DNA of 64,000 nt from Nelumbo lutea (Eukaryota; Streptophyta; Magnoliopsida; Proteales; Nelumbonaceae): positions 116,634,999 to 116,698,998 of the forward strand of contig JAKGHH010000001.1 in NCBI GenBank assembly GCA_022828595.1. Direction: 5' to 3'. Every line of letters begins with the position of its first letter. Position 1 is the first letter of the stretch. A program made the translations under genes and the position numbers. A model generated the notes under the pieces. That model was not told where the DNA came from, made no database searches, and worked only from the letters and a program-made list of their open reading frames with translations. Positions 35,463 to 48,258 of the stretch are shown in pieces.

Positions 35463-35604
35463 AGGGGCGGAGCCAGAGGGGACCGAGGGGAGCCATGCCC
35501 CCCTATGGTTCAGAAACTCTCCACTTTCTATGTAAATTTCTCTTCCCACTCTCTACTTCAAAGGTTGCCTCCCTCCCCCCCTCCCCTTTTCTGGCTCCGC
35601 CCCT
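35463..35604. mobile_element. Mutator-like MITE, 142 bp
   Basis: Perfect 15 bp inverted ends, AGGGGCGGAGCCAGA and TCTGGCTCCGCCCCT, are flanked by an exact 10 bp duplication CAGTTCCATC (35,453-35,462 and 35,605-35,614). A 9-10 bp duplication fits Mutator. No coding sequence. Confidence 0.85.
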
Positions 35605-36015
35605 CAGTTCCATCCTTAGTTGTTAAGGATGTAATTAGTTATAGCACAGTTCTATTTGCAATAGTATAAATGCATGAGAGTGCAAATATAAAAAATGCAT
35701 ATTCTCGTTTAATTTTATTTTGAGTTTTATTCTAATCTGTTTTATGTCTTAGTTTACTTTATTTGTACTGCAATCAAATAAAATAAGCTAAAATTTGAAA
35801 CAAAAGTAGGTTAGAATTTACACTTCAATCATTTGCACTGTCATAATTTTGCATCAATCATTTGCACTGTCATAATTTTTTTCTGAAAATGACAACTTTG
35901 TGTTTTTTTTGTTTTTTGTTTTTGCATGTTTGCATTTAAAATGAGAGCAAAGTTTGCTTCCTAAAAATGGATGTAAGCTTTGCACTTAAAAAATAGAATA
36001 GTCAAATGAGGTTTA

Positions 36016-36137
36016 GGCTGTGTTTGGTTTGAAAGAAAAAGCAGGGAAAAGTATGAAAATTTGTGCAGACCTTATATGGGTTTCCCTACATTTTCCTTCC
36101 TTTTCTCTGCCATTTCTTTCAAACCAAACATATAGCC
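36016..36137. mobile_element. Tourist-type MITE, 122 bp
   Basis: Ends GGCTGTGTTTGGTTTGAAAG and, inverted, GGCTATATGTTTGGTTTGAA are flanked by TTA (36,013-36,015 and 36,138-36,140). Terminal repeats of about 24 bp with a TTA duplication match PIF/Harbinger MITEs. Related end fragments (AACCAAACATRGCC) lie near 40,697 and 40,932. Confidence 0.8.
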
Positions 36138-37673
36138 TTAAGGAACATGTTTTCCATTCTTTTTCTTAGGTTGATAATGTTTAAAGGTGGTCATGGAACA
36201 GGCAGGGCCAAGGCAGTGTTCCATTATGTTCAATGTCATTATCCAATATTAAATTATGGAAATGATTTCTAACTACTCTCACCGATGCCTCTAATCCTTC
36301 TAGGCCAATCAACTTGCAATAAATCAATTTTGTTGATATAAATTGCAAGCAGAGTTGGGCCCAAATCCGCCCTGAAATTAATGGGATTTAGCATGGGCTT
36401 GGGCTCGCTGGGCTAAAAATGATTACTCGTACTAATGTTGTTCATCAATACATGCACACCTTTTACATCAAAATGCCTTGGAACACATCAAGCCTAGACA
36501 TTTCGGTGCTGTTCGCTACTGTTTATATCTCGTGGATGGACCATTTCTGTCCACGCCACGAGATGAAAGTAGTGTTCGGTTCACTATGGATGGGACCGGT
36601 CCATATTATCTCGTGGATCAGTCCCGTCCACACCCTAATTTCTCAACAACGGCTTCTTCTCGTGGATGGATTTCCTCCACAGGTTGCCTTTGATAATTTG
36701 TCTCACGCACAGTATCTATAACCCTATATCTTGTTCAATGTCTCCTCCGCCAAACCTCTACTGTTGTGCTCCACTGTCACCGCCTCTACGTGCTCCACCA
36801 CCATTGCCTTTGCGTGCTCCACCGCCTCTGCTGTGCTCCATCGATGCTGTCTAAGTTCTTCACTGAAGGTAAGACCCTTGTTGCATCCTTTTTTGATCTT
36901 TAACAACATCCTCTCTTTTTTTTTTTTCTCTTCACCAAACCTCTATTGTTTTTTTTTGTTTCTTTTTGGGTATTGCATTGGTGGGTTGGTGGTCACAATC
37001 TCCAACATGCATGTTCTTTAGTTCTGGGTATTGTGTTGTAGTCTTTTTCTCTCATTTCTCTTTTTTATTCTTCTCCTATTATTCAATGAAAAACAGGTAG
37101 AGAATACTTAAAACCAAATTATACCTATGAATTTGCACAAAATTCCACTGATCATATTTTCCTGTGATTCAAATAGTCTTTGACATTATTACTGCTTGTT
37201 AATAGAATTGGTCATATGACACAATAATCTCAATTACAAGAATTTAGATTGGAAAAATAAAAGAAAACAAAGAATCAATTATAGTGATGAAATAAAATAC
37301 TTATTTAGGTGCAATAGGATGATACTCCCTATTAACCTCCACCACTTGCTTTGTAGATGAGAGCAGAACTGGTTTTCGAATATGAAAGTTACTATTTTCA
37401 AGTCAACAGAACTTATTAGGCAAAGCACAAACAAACCCATTCATACCACCACCGGGAATGTCAGCATCAATGAAAGAATATTTTTTTAAATATTTAATAT
37501 ATTTTTAATTATTTTACTATTGTTTTATAAAAAAATTGATATTTTTTGGTTAATATTAATTCATTGATGCATTTTCTTTTAATATTTATCATACAAAATG
37601 CAAAAATTATATATTTATGATTAATTGTGTATATCATTAATTCCATATACATGAGATATATGGAATCAAAAAA

Positions 37674-37818
37674 GTGTGGTGTGGACCAATTCACACCACA
37701 GTACAAAACACCACTATGGATGTCCACATTTTAGAACAGCTATAGACTGTGGTGTGATGTGGATTGGTCATTGCCACAAGGTGTGGTGTGGACTCATCCA
37801 CACTACAGGACACCCCAT
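37674..37818. repeat. Direct repeats with internal palindromes
   Basis: GTGTGGTGTGGAC at 37,674 and again at 37,781 each leads into CACACYACAG and ACACCMC, giving two copies of about 40 bp, 107 bp apart. Within each copy GTGTGG and CCACAC-type arms could pair. Confidence 0.6.
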
Positions 37819-40095
37819 CTTTATCTTGATAGACGACTCTCACTTATGTGACCCTATATAACACAAATAGGGCCACCGTTAGTGTACTGTTAAATAGCTG
37901 TTAACACCTTACTCCAAATTCTCTCATAATGCCAATGTTGCCCCTGAACTCCAAACTTCAACACAACAGCAAAAATTCAAGGTTTGCAAGAATTCAATTT
38001 GACTTTTCCAAGCTACTTGAGACCGAGAACAATTTAAGATTCAAAGACGAGACTTCTAATCCTTGTAGGTTCTTTTAATTAGGCCTCATTTAGCGTGTCT
38101 TTTTGTGCCAGCTGTTTAAAAGTCCAATAGCCTGCATTTTGATCTTTTCCCATTTAATTGGGAAAAGATCTAAGTGCCAAAAGATGCCATTCCAAAAAAG
38201 ACGTGTAAAGCCCATTTTCGGCTATTTTTGAAAAACTTCAAATAGAGCTTTTCGACTTTTTTCATTACATTAAAAATGTATAAGAAGATGTATTTTAACC
38301 AAACGACCTTCTGGCCGTTAAGATCTTAATGCAAAAACTCACATCGTCTTTTGGTTGTCAGGTGTGAAGGAAGATATTTAAAAAAAGACTTATCAATCGG
38401 TACGTTAGTCTTTGTTTGATTGCATTGCTCAGTTTCGTTTCTCTCTATCACACTCTCAGCATTTTGCTTTCTTTTTCTTTTTATTTTCTATATATTTTTC
38501 TTCTTTTTCTCCCTCTCCATATATTTTCCACTCATCTCTTTTGGATACCATTTTCACCGTTTTTTATTTTCATTTTCACCGCAAAATATAATTTACCCAA
38601 GACTGGTGGTCGAAAAAGATTTAATCTCGATCTGTATTAGTTACGCCTTGAAGATTTAAGGAATCATATGAATGCTTGAAAATGGTTTTTCTCCTTGGAT
38701 AAAGCTTGGAGAAGGAGGTTTGTGATCGTTAAGGTTTCGTGAAGACTCCCACCCTCTATTTTGTATTTCTATTCGTTTGGAATCTGAAGTTTTAAGTCTC
38801 AGTTTCTTCAAAGGGAAATTTTCAGTTCTTCAAATGGTGTTCAGCATCGACACCATTGTGGTTGGTTTTTATTTATTTATTTGTATAGAGAGTGAGGCAT
38901 TTTTTGAAAAATTCATTTTTTATGGTAAGTGATTCCTATTTCTCAGGTGGATAAATAAACTTTCCCACTTGAAAAAAAAATTATTAATACTTAGACAAGA
39001 TAAAATTCTCTATTAATAACAATTTTTTATAACTATATGGTCATTTATCTTATTTTATCTTAGAAATAAAAGAATTAAAGAACATGAATAAATACATTTA
39101 TCCAAATAAATATACCCGAATAAGTATGTTTACCGGGATAAATAAATTCACGAAAAAATGGTTGAAGCCAAGGAAACGTGGTAAGGGCCTAGGATTCTAC
39201 CAGTTTGGTCAAAGAGAAAAGGCCTATACATTTATAGAAGCCTTTCTTCCTATGGATTCTGGTCTGTCAACCCCGAAGCCGCAGCGAAGCAAAACAACAA
39301 ACAAGCATGTGGAGTGGGGTAGGTGATGACGTTGACGACCGCTACGTGGCGTACCTCTTACCACCCAGCAGCAGTGGTAACAATTTCACAAACTTTGTGA
39401 TAACTGATGAGCAATGGTGGTGATCTATACCCAAAGGTTTTGGCCCGTAAGATACGACAGTAGGACCCAGCACCAGCAGTGCATAATTCCAATCAGAAGG
39501 CATATTGGTTTTGCATGGATGATTCATTTCACTTCAATCAATGATATTGATATAGATGGGTTAGGTCATTAAAATTCAAAACTCGGTCCAATCGTAAGAA
39601 CATTTGCTACTCTTCTCCATTTGCGTTATGTGGCTTTTATTTATTTATTTATTTTTTTGCGTACATCCTCTAATTATAAGATCATAATTCAAGGACTTCA
39701 TTTTTACTCGACATCTTCGGAAATTGAAATGAATTCATAGAATGGTAAGCTTTTGGCTTTATAAGGTGGGCAGTGAAAATTATGGCTTTATAAAAATAAA
39801 AAACATGGCTTTCCATCAAAGCTTTTTTAGAAGTTTCTCTAAGCAATTTGGGAGAATGACTGATCAGTTCAGGTCAGAATTTTGTAGCCCCATCGGAGAG
39901 GGGGGATGAATTCTGACAGTGAATTGATGCCAAATTCATGGGCACGATGTGGTTTATAAGGGGCTACTAATAGACTATGGGGGGCTGTCATTCAGAATTC
40001 TGCATTGGGTTGCAGAGTACTTTAACCCAAAATATTTCTATGAACTAAACACTTTTTTTCTTAAAAATTTATTCTTTTCAGATTGACAAGTGTTC

Positions 40096-40440
40096 TATGT
40101 AAAAGCACTTTTTTGCAAATGTGCTTTTGTAAAAGTACTTTTATAAGAATGCTTTTATAAAAATACTTCAATAAAAGTATTTTCATAAAAGTACTTCCAT
40201 AAAAATGCTTTCATAAAAGCACATTTGTAAAAGTTCTTTCAAAAAATTATTTTAATAAAAATGCTATAAAATGCTTTCGCAAAAGTTCTTTTATTAAAGT
40301 GCTTTCAAATAAAAGTACTTTTATAAAAGCATTTTTGTAAAAGTGCTTTTGTGTAAAAGTACTTTTATAAAAGTGTTTTTTTTGCAAAAGTGCTTTCATG
40401 TAAAAGTACGTTTATAAAAGAGCTTTCATAAAAGTACTTC
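40096..40440. repeat. Minisatellite of AAAGTACTTT/AAAGTGCTTT units
   Basis: About 345 bp built of some twenty degenerate units of 15-18 bp such as AAAAGTACTTTTATA and AAAAGTGCTTTTGTA. Many units are self-complementary (AAAGTACTTT), so either strand could fold into many short hairpins. No ORF runs through it. Confidence 0.85.
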
Positions 40441-42772
40441 CACGGTAGTCTGCTAATAAACATATATGGCAACAGTTTTGTAGGCAGAGTTTCCTCAAAG
40501 AATGAAAATAAACAAGATGGGACATGATTATTTTTCATGCTATAGACTACTTCAATCTTTGTGCTATTTAAGTTGATTTTTCATTCTAAAAAGAATGTGA
40601 CCTATGGCAAGAATTTTGTAACCAAACATTCTAATATTATTTATTTTTACTTAGAATGAGAAAGAATTAAAAGAATGAGGCCCAAAATAATGAACCAAAC
40701 ATGGCCTAAGTGAACTTTGAGCACTTTTCTTGGTTGGACAGAGCACATTTGCTGCAACCACATGCAACCCCATGAAATATAAACACACTAGAAATTGAAA
40801 GAACCCAACTACAATGCATTATGAATATTAATTTGCTAAATAATAAATCAAAATTTCAACCAATCACATTAAATATCCTTCTATTGGTTTCCCTGTTTTT
40901 CCCTTTCTTTCCCTACTTTTTCCATCAAACCAAACATAGCCTAAGTCTATTCATATGAGACTTTAAAAACAATAAAGATTCAGCTGTGGTTTGTCACTTT
41001 ATTAATGGTTCAAGTTCTTTGTTTCATAATACAATTTATGCACCATAGATTTTGCCTTGAAAATAGAAAAAAAAATTACACTTCCTGATTTTTATTTTCA
41101 AGCACCAATGTTCACATTTATTGGGTGTCATATTTTAAGGAAAAAAATTGCTCTTTCCATGAAATATATAATTACACTTGTTCGTGACGGACAATAAGGC
41201 CACGCCTGCATGTATTCTAAAAAATTTAGAATATTGGATGAGATGGCTTTAACATTCCAATCAATATTTTTAATTGAAAAATATTAAACAGCCTGGGCTT
41301 TTTGAAATTTCATGAGCATGACATGTTAGTCTATATATCAATATATGGGAATGGGATAAATATGTAATTGCAATCAATATTTTTAATTGAAAAGCAAATA
41401 AAGAACTAAGTGGAGTAATGTGTCATGCAAGTGAAGCTTCAAATTAAACAACTCATGCTCTTATTTTCCAAGATTTTGATTATGTTACTAGAAATGCTTG
41501 TAACCAATCAACCAATATCGTAAAAATGGTAATCAATCAGGTGGTTATTTATTCAATTTATGAAGGATTTTGATTTGTCAAAACCCTTCTGTATCATGTC
41601 TTGCCAATATGGCCATAATTTTCTCATTCTGCTTTTTTTTTTTATCTTTTTTTTTTTCATTTTACAATTTTATTTTACGTAAAAATGAGAAAGAATGAGA
41701 ATTAACCCGAATATGACCATAATTTTTTCCTACTCCCAAACAGTGGAATTTTTCTCCATTTATATGAACATGGACTAAGCTAAAGAAGCATGGACCCTAT
41801 TTTCCACTTGAAAGTTAGCTAGGGGTTAGAGAAGTAGGGTCCTCCCATGCCTCATTATGTCCATCATTTTCATATCAGTGAAGTGTTCTATAAGAGCGGA
41901 CAAATTGCTATTTGCAAACTTCATCTTCAGCATCACCATGTTGAAAAGCACCACCATGACCTCTTATTCTTTTCTTAGCCTCAAATTTTACTCCACCTAC
42001 AGGGGAGGCTACATTAAGTTTTATTAACTATTATAAAAAAAAAACAATTAAAAAAAAAATACAAGGATATAACCCGTCTTGCCCTAAACTTTTTTGTTTT
42101 GGTAATCGTCTTGCCCCAAACATGAGATTACAAAATTCTCCCTCACACTCTCAGCCTAGACCCGTACAAATTAGCTAGGAGAAAACAAACATAGAACTAG
42201 AACAATCTATCAGATATTTGCATTTGACAAACCAATTCAATGCTGAATGACTAAATTTCTAAATCAATTCAATTGAATCATATCATTTGAATTATATTGA
42301 AAGCAGAGATAAATGTACTGGTACAAAATATGTATTGCACAATATTTTATTATAGTTGCAACTTGTGATCACATGTGACAAATGAAGTGGGCACACCCCA
42401 AATGATTCCAATACCGACGCACATGATACCTAATGCAAAACGTGGTAATGCGTTTCAATTAAACTGTTTTAACCAAATACATTTTTGGATGTTGATGTCA
42501 AAACGTGGTCAATAAATCGCCTGATCCGGAAAGTTGAACCATTTGAACCGTTCAATGGATTTGACCCTTTTTATTTATTTTTTTGTTAAAATGGGCTGAC
42601 TGTTCGGTTTAAATGATTGGACCGTTCGACCTAAAAACCGGACCTTTAACCGATTCTATCTCCAAGTCGATTTTAAAAATCTTGGGAAAACACTAAACAA
42701 GGATAAAAATCAGAGATTAACTTCCAACACTCTAAAGAGAGTGAATCCTCCAGGGCGGATCAGTTGGGATCG

Positions 42773-42859
42773 GATCTAGTAGGCACAATATATTTAACAA
42801 GTTCAATGATCTAGTAGGCACAATATATTTAACACGTTCAATGATCTAGTAGGCACAAA
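42773..42859. repeat. 35 bp tandem repeat, 2.5 copies
   Basis: The unit begins GATCTAGTAGGCACAATATA and ends TTCAAT. Copies start at 42,773, 42,808 and 42,843; the third is partial. The first two differ at one position. Confidence 0.85.
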
Positions 42860-43796
42860 TTACCTCTCTCGTCTCGGATCACCAAACCGACAACTATAGA
42901 GGATGGGTCCAAGTTCCATCAGTATTGACCTTGATGAAGTTTGGGGGAGGTTTGACCCACCTTTGAGGCAAAGCTATAAGACCACAAGGTTCTGTTACAG
43001 GGAAATGGGCAGCTTCAAGGTCTCTTAGTCTTAGAATGTCAGTCACAACAAGATCCTAAATCAAATGATTTCAACTCATCAGTGATTCACTATCTTACCA
43101 TCCCCATTAAAGCAGGAAAACGGAAGAAAATTAGGTATGGTTTTTAAAACCGAACCGGTCAGGGATTCAGTTACTGGTTCAAACAGTCTGACCATTCGAC
43201 CCGAACAGCCGGCCCATTTTGACAAAAAAAAAACTTAAAAGAATTAAAAAATTTGAAAAATGGTCAAAACCAACCGGCCAGTTCAGCGGTTTACTGACTA
43301 AAATCAATGGTTTTGGGGGAAAAAGCGGGTTTGGGAAAAAACGAAACCGATTAAATGACTGGTTCCTAGTTTTTCCGGTCCTCCCATGTTATTTTTTATT
43401 CAGTTTTTGATAATGGTTAATAAAATTTAAGGTGGCTGTCTTTTTTTCACCTGGAGTAAATTTTGGATTAAAAAAACACTATAAGGAGAGAAGGTACAAC
43501 TATTAAAAATCATTTATTCCTCAATTTTCAAATAAACCACATAGGAATGATCCCTCTATTGATGGGTAAAAAAATAAAGGTCAACAACCAAATTATTCAA
43601 TTTGACCCATTTTTTGAGCCAATAGGAAAATCCATGATCTGCATTAATCCTCAGGCCTAATAAGGAGGAAGCAAACCACACTACAAAACATCACCATAAC
43701 CATCTTTAAGTCTGTTTGGTACTTTATAACTACATATCCATGTAAAGTTAATGTTATTTTACGAGTTAACTTTGAGTTTAGCCCCCAATAGCCTAT

Positions 43797-44536
43797 TGTC
43801 ATGGTTTGACATAGGCTTAATCTTACCTATGCTTGTTGGGCTTACGTTGAGGGGCATTGTCATAAATATTGTTAGTATGATTTTTCAGAAAAGTGATATT
43901 TCCAACTAATAGGTACTCAATAGCTAAAAATACTCTTTGAGAAGGGGTGGTCAACTTCCTTGGGTGCCCAACATTCTTACTCCATAGACCAACATCCCTT
44001 GCGAGGCAGCTCTTATTAATGGCTAACATGGCTATCAGGGTTTTTCATGAGTACACACATGCTCATGGAGATAATGCATGGACCGGCACTACGCAATGCA
44101 CATGAAGGGGAGGCTTTTTATGTGGTTCTAGCTCAAGCATGTCCCTACACCTTGCCAACCCCATGTCTAAGCTAATCGAGTTACCCTGTTTCCTATAGCG
44201 CACGGGTGTGTTCAAGGGCCAATGGTTGCCCCATACATCATCAGCACAATAGTTGCCTCATATCATTAGCACAACAAGTGTCTTACATCATCAGCATAGT
44301 GGTTGCCTCTTACATCATGGCATTCCCCCTTTGGCATGTAAGAAGCGCCTCCCATATACTGACAAGAGCCATAGAGCCTCGACCATGTGCCACGAGTTCA
44401 TAATCTAGTGCCACTAACCTTAGTGGAGCCATCATCAAGCCAACACATGGCCCTTACACACACATCAGTTTTGTCCTGGCTGCACATAGCCTGGACGTCG
44501 CATGAGTTTCTTTTGCTGCAAACCTAACCCATGATA
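43797..44536 (+). repeat. 5' LTR, non-coding element copy B
   Basis: Aligns with the copy A LTRs through GACATAGGCTTAATCTTACC, GAGAAGGGGTGGTC and GCGCACGGGTGTGTTC. Near 44,224-44,320 it carries short imperfect repeats of the form TTGCCTCATATCATTAGCAC. Confidence 0.8.
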
Positions 44537-45802
44537 GTTGGCATTAGAGCACATCAGCCAACTACTATCGTAGTTGATATCAAAGCACGAAATCGAGCCA
44601 GTTGAAGCGGTCATTACAACAAGCAACCACTATCATGGGGTACAGTCCCTCAGCTTGCTCATTCAACAGGATTGAGCAAGTATCACACATCAGGCTTGGC
44701 AAGAGGCCATACATCATGTCCCATTCTAATGACCCCAAAGCAGCGCTCATGCGGGGGTAGATGCATGTGCCATCCCTTGGAAAGCATATTGTGGTTGTTT
44801 GAGTGGGGGAATACCATGCTTCTTCACAAACATCGGTTGTTGTTCATTTAATGAGGTGTGGGTGGTGTGCCTACATCTTGGTTCCATAATGGATGAGCCA
44901 TTGTTCCATAGCTTGTCAAAGGCACTGCTAAGGTAGGGGACGATAGTCCGAAATTGGTTGGTGTTGTCAGTTGGTCAAGGAATATTATTGAAGTGGTGGT
45001 ATTAGCACAAATGGGGTCCTTGGTTGAAGCCACAATATTTGGAATGTTAGAAATGTGAGTACACTTGCCATTGGAGCATGGCGGCACAACACCGACATTG
45101 CAACAGAGAACATGCTCAACACATTAAGGCAAAACATTTGCAACAACATCAACACATCACACAGGCGAATGCATATTCGACAACATCATGAGTAAAAGTT
45201 CCTATCACTGGCACACATTATGGTTGGATCCTTGTGGTAGAAAACATTGGAGTCCCCTCAAAGCAAAGAGGTAGCCCAAACCGGTGAGGTGAAGTGTAGT
45301 TTCGAGGGCCAAAAGAGCATAAGCCATGGCTAGATTTGAGTAACCTGAACATGGTGAGGTAAAGTCTACAAGTGAACATAGTGAAAGGGTTTTCCAAGAC
45401 ACTATGCCAACAGTAGGAGAAGACCTATCAAATCATGTTTGATAGCAACACTGAAAAGCTACCAAAAAGACGGTCAAGCCTTGAGGTAAAGAGAATACTA
45501 AATGGACCTCTGTGAAGCAACAAACATATAACATCTTCGAGGGCCATACACACACATCAAGGGCATAGCCATTGCATGGGTTAAGTAACTTGAACACAGT
45601 GGGCAAAGTCTAGGTAGGGCAACATGGTGAAATGGTTCTATCCCCATAAATGGACACCAACATTGGCAAGACTCGGGTTAACCGAGCAGCCCTGACTGCA
45701 ACAACAAGCAACTAAACTAGAGCACACATGGATGACATGGGACACAGATGCCCATTCACAAAAGATCCATTGTTGGGGTGACACCGGATTGAGTGGGGAG
45801 CC

Positions 45803-46419
45803 TGTCACGGTCTAACAAAGGCTTAGCCTTACCTATGCTTGGTAGGCTTAGGTTGAGTGGTATTATCGTAAATATTGCTAGTATGATTTTTCGGAAAAGA
45901 GATGTTTCCTACTGGAAGACCTCCAAAAGCTTAATATACTCTTTAAGGAGGGGTGGTTGACCTCCTTGGGTGCTTGACCTTGGCACTCCATAAACCAACA
46001 TCCCTTGTGGGGTAGAGACTTTCCATGTGGGTTTGGCTCAAGCATATCCCTACACCTCACTAGCCCCATGTCTAAGTTAATAGAACTACCCAGTTGCCCA
46101 CAGCGCACGAGTGTGTTCAAGGCCCAGTGGTTGTCCCATACATCATTGGCACAACAAATGCCTCACACCATCGACACAATGATTGTCTCTCACATCATTG
46201 CATTCTCCATTTGACATGTAAGAGGCGCCTCCCATGGACCGATAAGAACCATAGAGAGCCCTAGTCATGCACTGCAAGGTCATAATCTAGTGCCGCTGAC
46301 TTTGGCGGAGGTATCATCGGACCGGCACATAGCCCTTACAGACACATTAGACTTGTCCTATCCGCACATGGCCTGGATATCGCATGGGTTTCTTCTACTA
46401 CAAACCTAACCCCGTGATA
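45803..46419 (+). repeat. 3' LTR, non-coding element copy B
   Basis: Starts TGTCACGGTC, whose first eight bases are the exact complement of the family terminus CCGTGACA. It is preceded by GAGTGGGGAG, the polypurine tract. It is shorter than its partner because of an internal deletion after about 46,010. Confidence 0.8.
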
Positions 46420-46423
46420 CTAT

Positions 46424-48049
46424 GATGTTGAGAGCATTTTTACGCTAGACACATTCACCAATTCACGTCCATGTCTATGATTATGGTTAAAAGGAAATAG
46501 AAAACAATTACTATTTTACCCCACTGTATGGTAATATGGCATTCCCAAAAATATTCTCAACAGCAAAGGCTGTTGGCCCCAACAGCCAAAGTTTTTCCTC
46601 ATTTTACATACTACAGGACTCCAAGAGATGAAGGGGTGGGGACAATGAGTATGTATAAGGTCCACTAACCTTACCATGGAGAGACCGTAGCGATAAGGAT
46701 TTGATCCCATGCCTCATCAAAGCATATATATTGCCAAAACTCAAGATTCAAAGTATCAATGTGTTGATCACCACACTAACCGGATTATTTGAGCGGAGGA
46801 GTAAGTCCCACTACCACCTACTTTCGAGAGTTATTAGTGGTGTTGTACAATTCAAAACAAAGGAAAAATAAAATTATGGCCCCTATGAGTTGAGTTAGGA
46901 CATTGAACCAAAAGATGTCCCTACTTATTTCTTAGAACTTGTAAAAAAAAAATATTAATTTACATAATATGAAAAATATGTACAGTGCAAATACATACAA
47001 AATAAAAATTGCGTGGCACACATTTGAATACTTTGAACCTAGCCAAAGCCAGATACGGATAGAGTTAAACAAAATAGGTTGAATTGGTAGGCCACTGGTC
47101 TGGTTTTATAATCCAGCTTTTCAAGCACAGAACAGTATGATACCTTGAGGTAGCATGCCTGCATTATTAGTATACTGGGGACCTATATTTATTAAGTTAG
47201 CTCACCCGTCACCTAATGAAAATTGAAGTTCTCTCTTTTCTTTTGGTAAGCAAATAGAGTTCAAGGTATCAAAGATAAGCTTCCCAAATAAATAAGAAGA
47301 AAGATTTTGAGTTAAATGTTATGAAAATGACTCATTTTTCCCATTTAATACAAAATTAAAAAGAAATAAACGACTTTGATACAGGATATTGTGACGACTG
47401 ATGACTGAGAGATCACCTTTGCAACTTTTGGGAATGGTAATCCTTCACTTTATTCCAATCAAAGGGTTGTCGAAGGAGATTTGACGTGAGACCGTCCTGA
47501 CTCATCTTTTACTTGGAGCTTGGAACTGGAGAGTGGAGTTTGGAGCTTGGACTAAGGCATCAGTCGGTTATGACTTATGACCACCCAACCAAACCATATC
47601 AACTTATCAAGCACCTGGCTTCAGGTTCCAACGGGACCCTCCAAGCGCTTAACACGAAGTTTAGTGTACTGTGTACGAGTCTGTATACATGAATGAAGTG
47701 GACTGAACAATAACTTGTAATCGCTTCTAGCCTTTTACCATTGGTTGGCTGTAGGCCCACATGATCCATAATTCTGGATTTCACGTATCCATGTAAATCT
47801 GCGATGTGAAAACTGTAAACGAGGTATCTAGATCCTTTTGCTTTGGGGTTGTAGCACTGGTGAAAAAACAAGTTGAGAGGAAAAAGAAGGCCAAATATGA
47901 AGAAGCAGAGTAGCAAAACTCTCACTGGCTATATTATAGGAGAATATATTAGAAAGCCAAAGTTGCAAGAAAGAAAGAAATTTAAATGCAGTCAAAATGA
48001 CCCCAAGATAATCCTCAAGGCCACGATTCTACTGTCTCTTGCAAAATCT
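46424..48049. other. Intergenic DNA upstream of NPH3
   Basis: No gene is recognised. The 108-residue minus frame at 47,599-47,925 has no family resemblance. The last several hundred bases presumably hold the NPH3 promoter; TATA-like ACTGGCTATATTATAGG lies near 47,922-47,938. Confidence 0.4.
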
Positions 48050-48258
48050 AGAAAAACCCCACAATCTAAGATGATTCCAAGCACTCCCATGTGGTCTTCT
48101 TCTTCTTAATATTGCTTCACCATCTCTTCTCTATATCTACTGTTTTATGCCCTTTCCCGCTCCATTTCTCTGCTCAGCTAGTGTTCTTCATTTCTCTTTG
48201 AGGTTCTCGTTCTCCATTAAGGGATGTCTGCTTAGTAATCTGGGTTCTAGTTTTCATC
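48050..48258 (+). promoter_or_regulatory. Probable 5' leader of NPH3
   Basis: A pyrimidine-rich stretch (CTTCTTCTTCTTAAT, CATCTCTTCTCTATAT, GCCCTTTCCCGCTCC) runs up to the ATG at 48,259. This is typical of plant 5' leaders. The exact start site cannot be set from sequence. Confidence 0.35.

Larger units (their letters stand above)
36141..43796. other. Long intergenic interval with minisatellites and MITE fragments
   Basis: No protein-coding gene is recognised in 7.6 kb. It holds a hairpin built from ATCTCGTGG and CCACGAGAT near 36,527-36,566, a GTGTGGTGTGGA-based repeat (37,674-37,818), a decayed Tourist-like copy (38,930-39,165), a palindrome-rich minisatellite (40,096-40,440), a 35 bp tandem repeat (42,773-42,859), and ACCGGTT-rich dispersed repeats (42,500-42,690 and 43,139-43,400). 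Confidence 0.5.
43797..46419 (+). mobile_element. Non-coding LTR retrotransposon, copy B
   Basis: Same family as copy A at 22,470. The LTRs 43,797-44,536 and 45,803-46,419 begin TGTCA and end GTGATA/ATGATA. CTAT flanks both sides (43,793-43,796 and 46,420-46,423), again a 4 bp duplication. The primer site is decayed (GTTGGCATTAGAGC). The right LTR lacks about 120 bp present in the left. The interior matches copy A in several blocks (for example GAGCATAAGCCATGGCTAG near 45,315) and has no ORF of note. The LTRs differ much more than those of copy A, so it is older. Confidence 0.8.

Noticed and set aside
36478..36721. Short overlapping plus-strand frames near the CTCGTGGATGG repeats
   Set aside because: Two frames are open at once over repeated hairpin sequence; no homology or start context.
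47599..47925. 108-codon minus-strand frame upstream of NPH3
   Set aside because: Begins with a hydrophobic run that might pass for a signal peptide, but nothing after it resembles a family and there is no promoter context.
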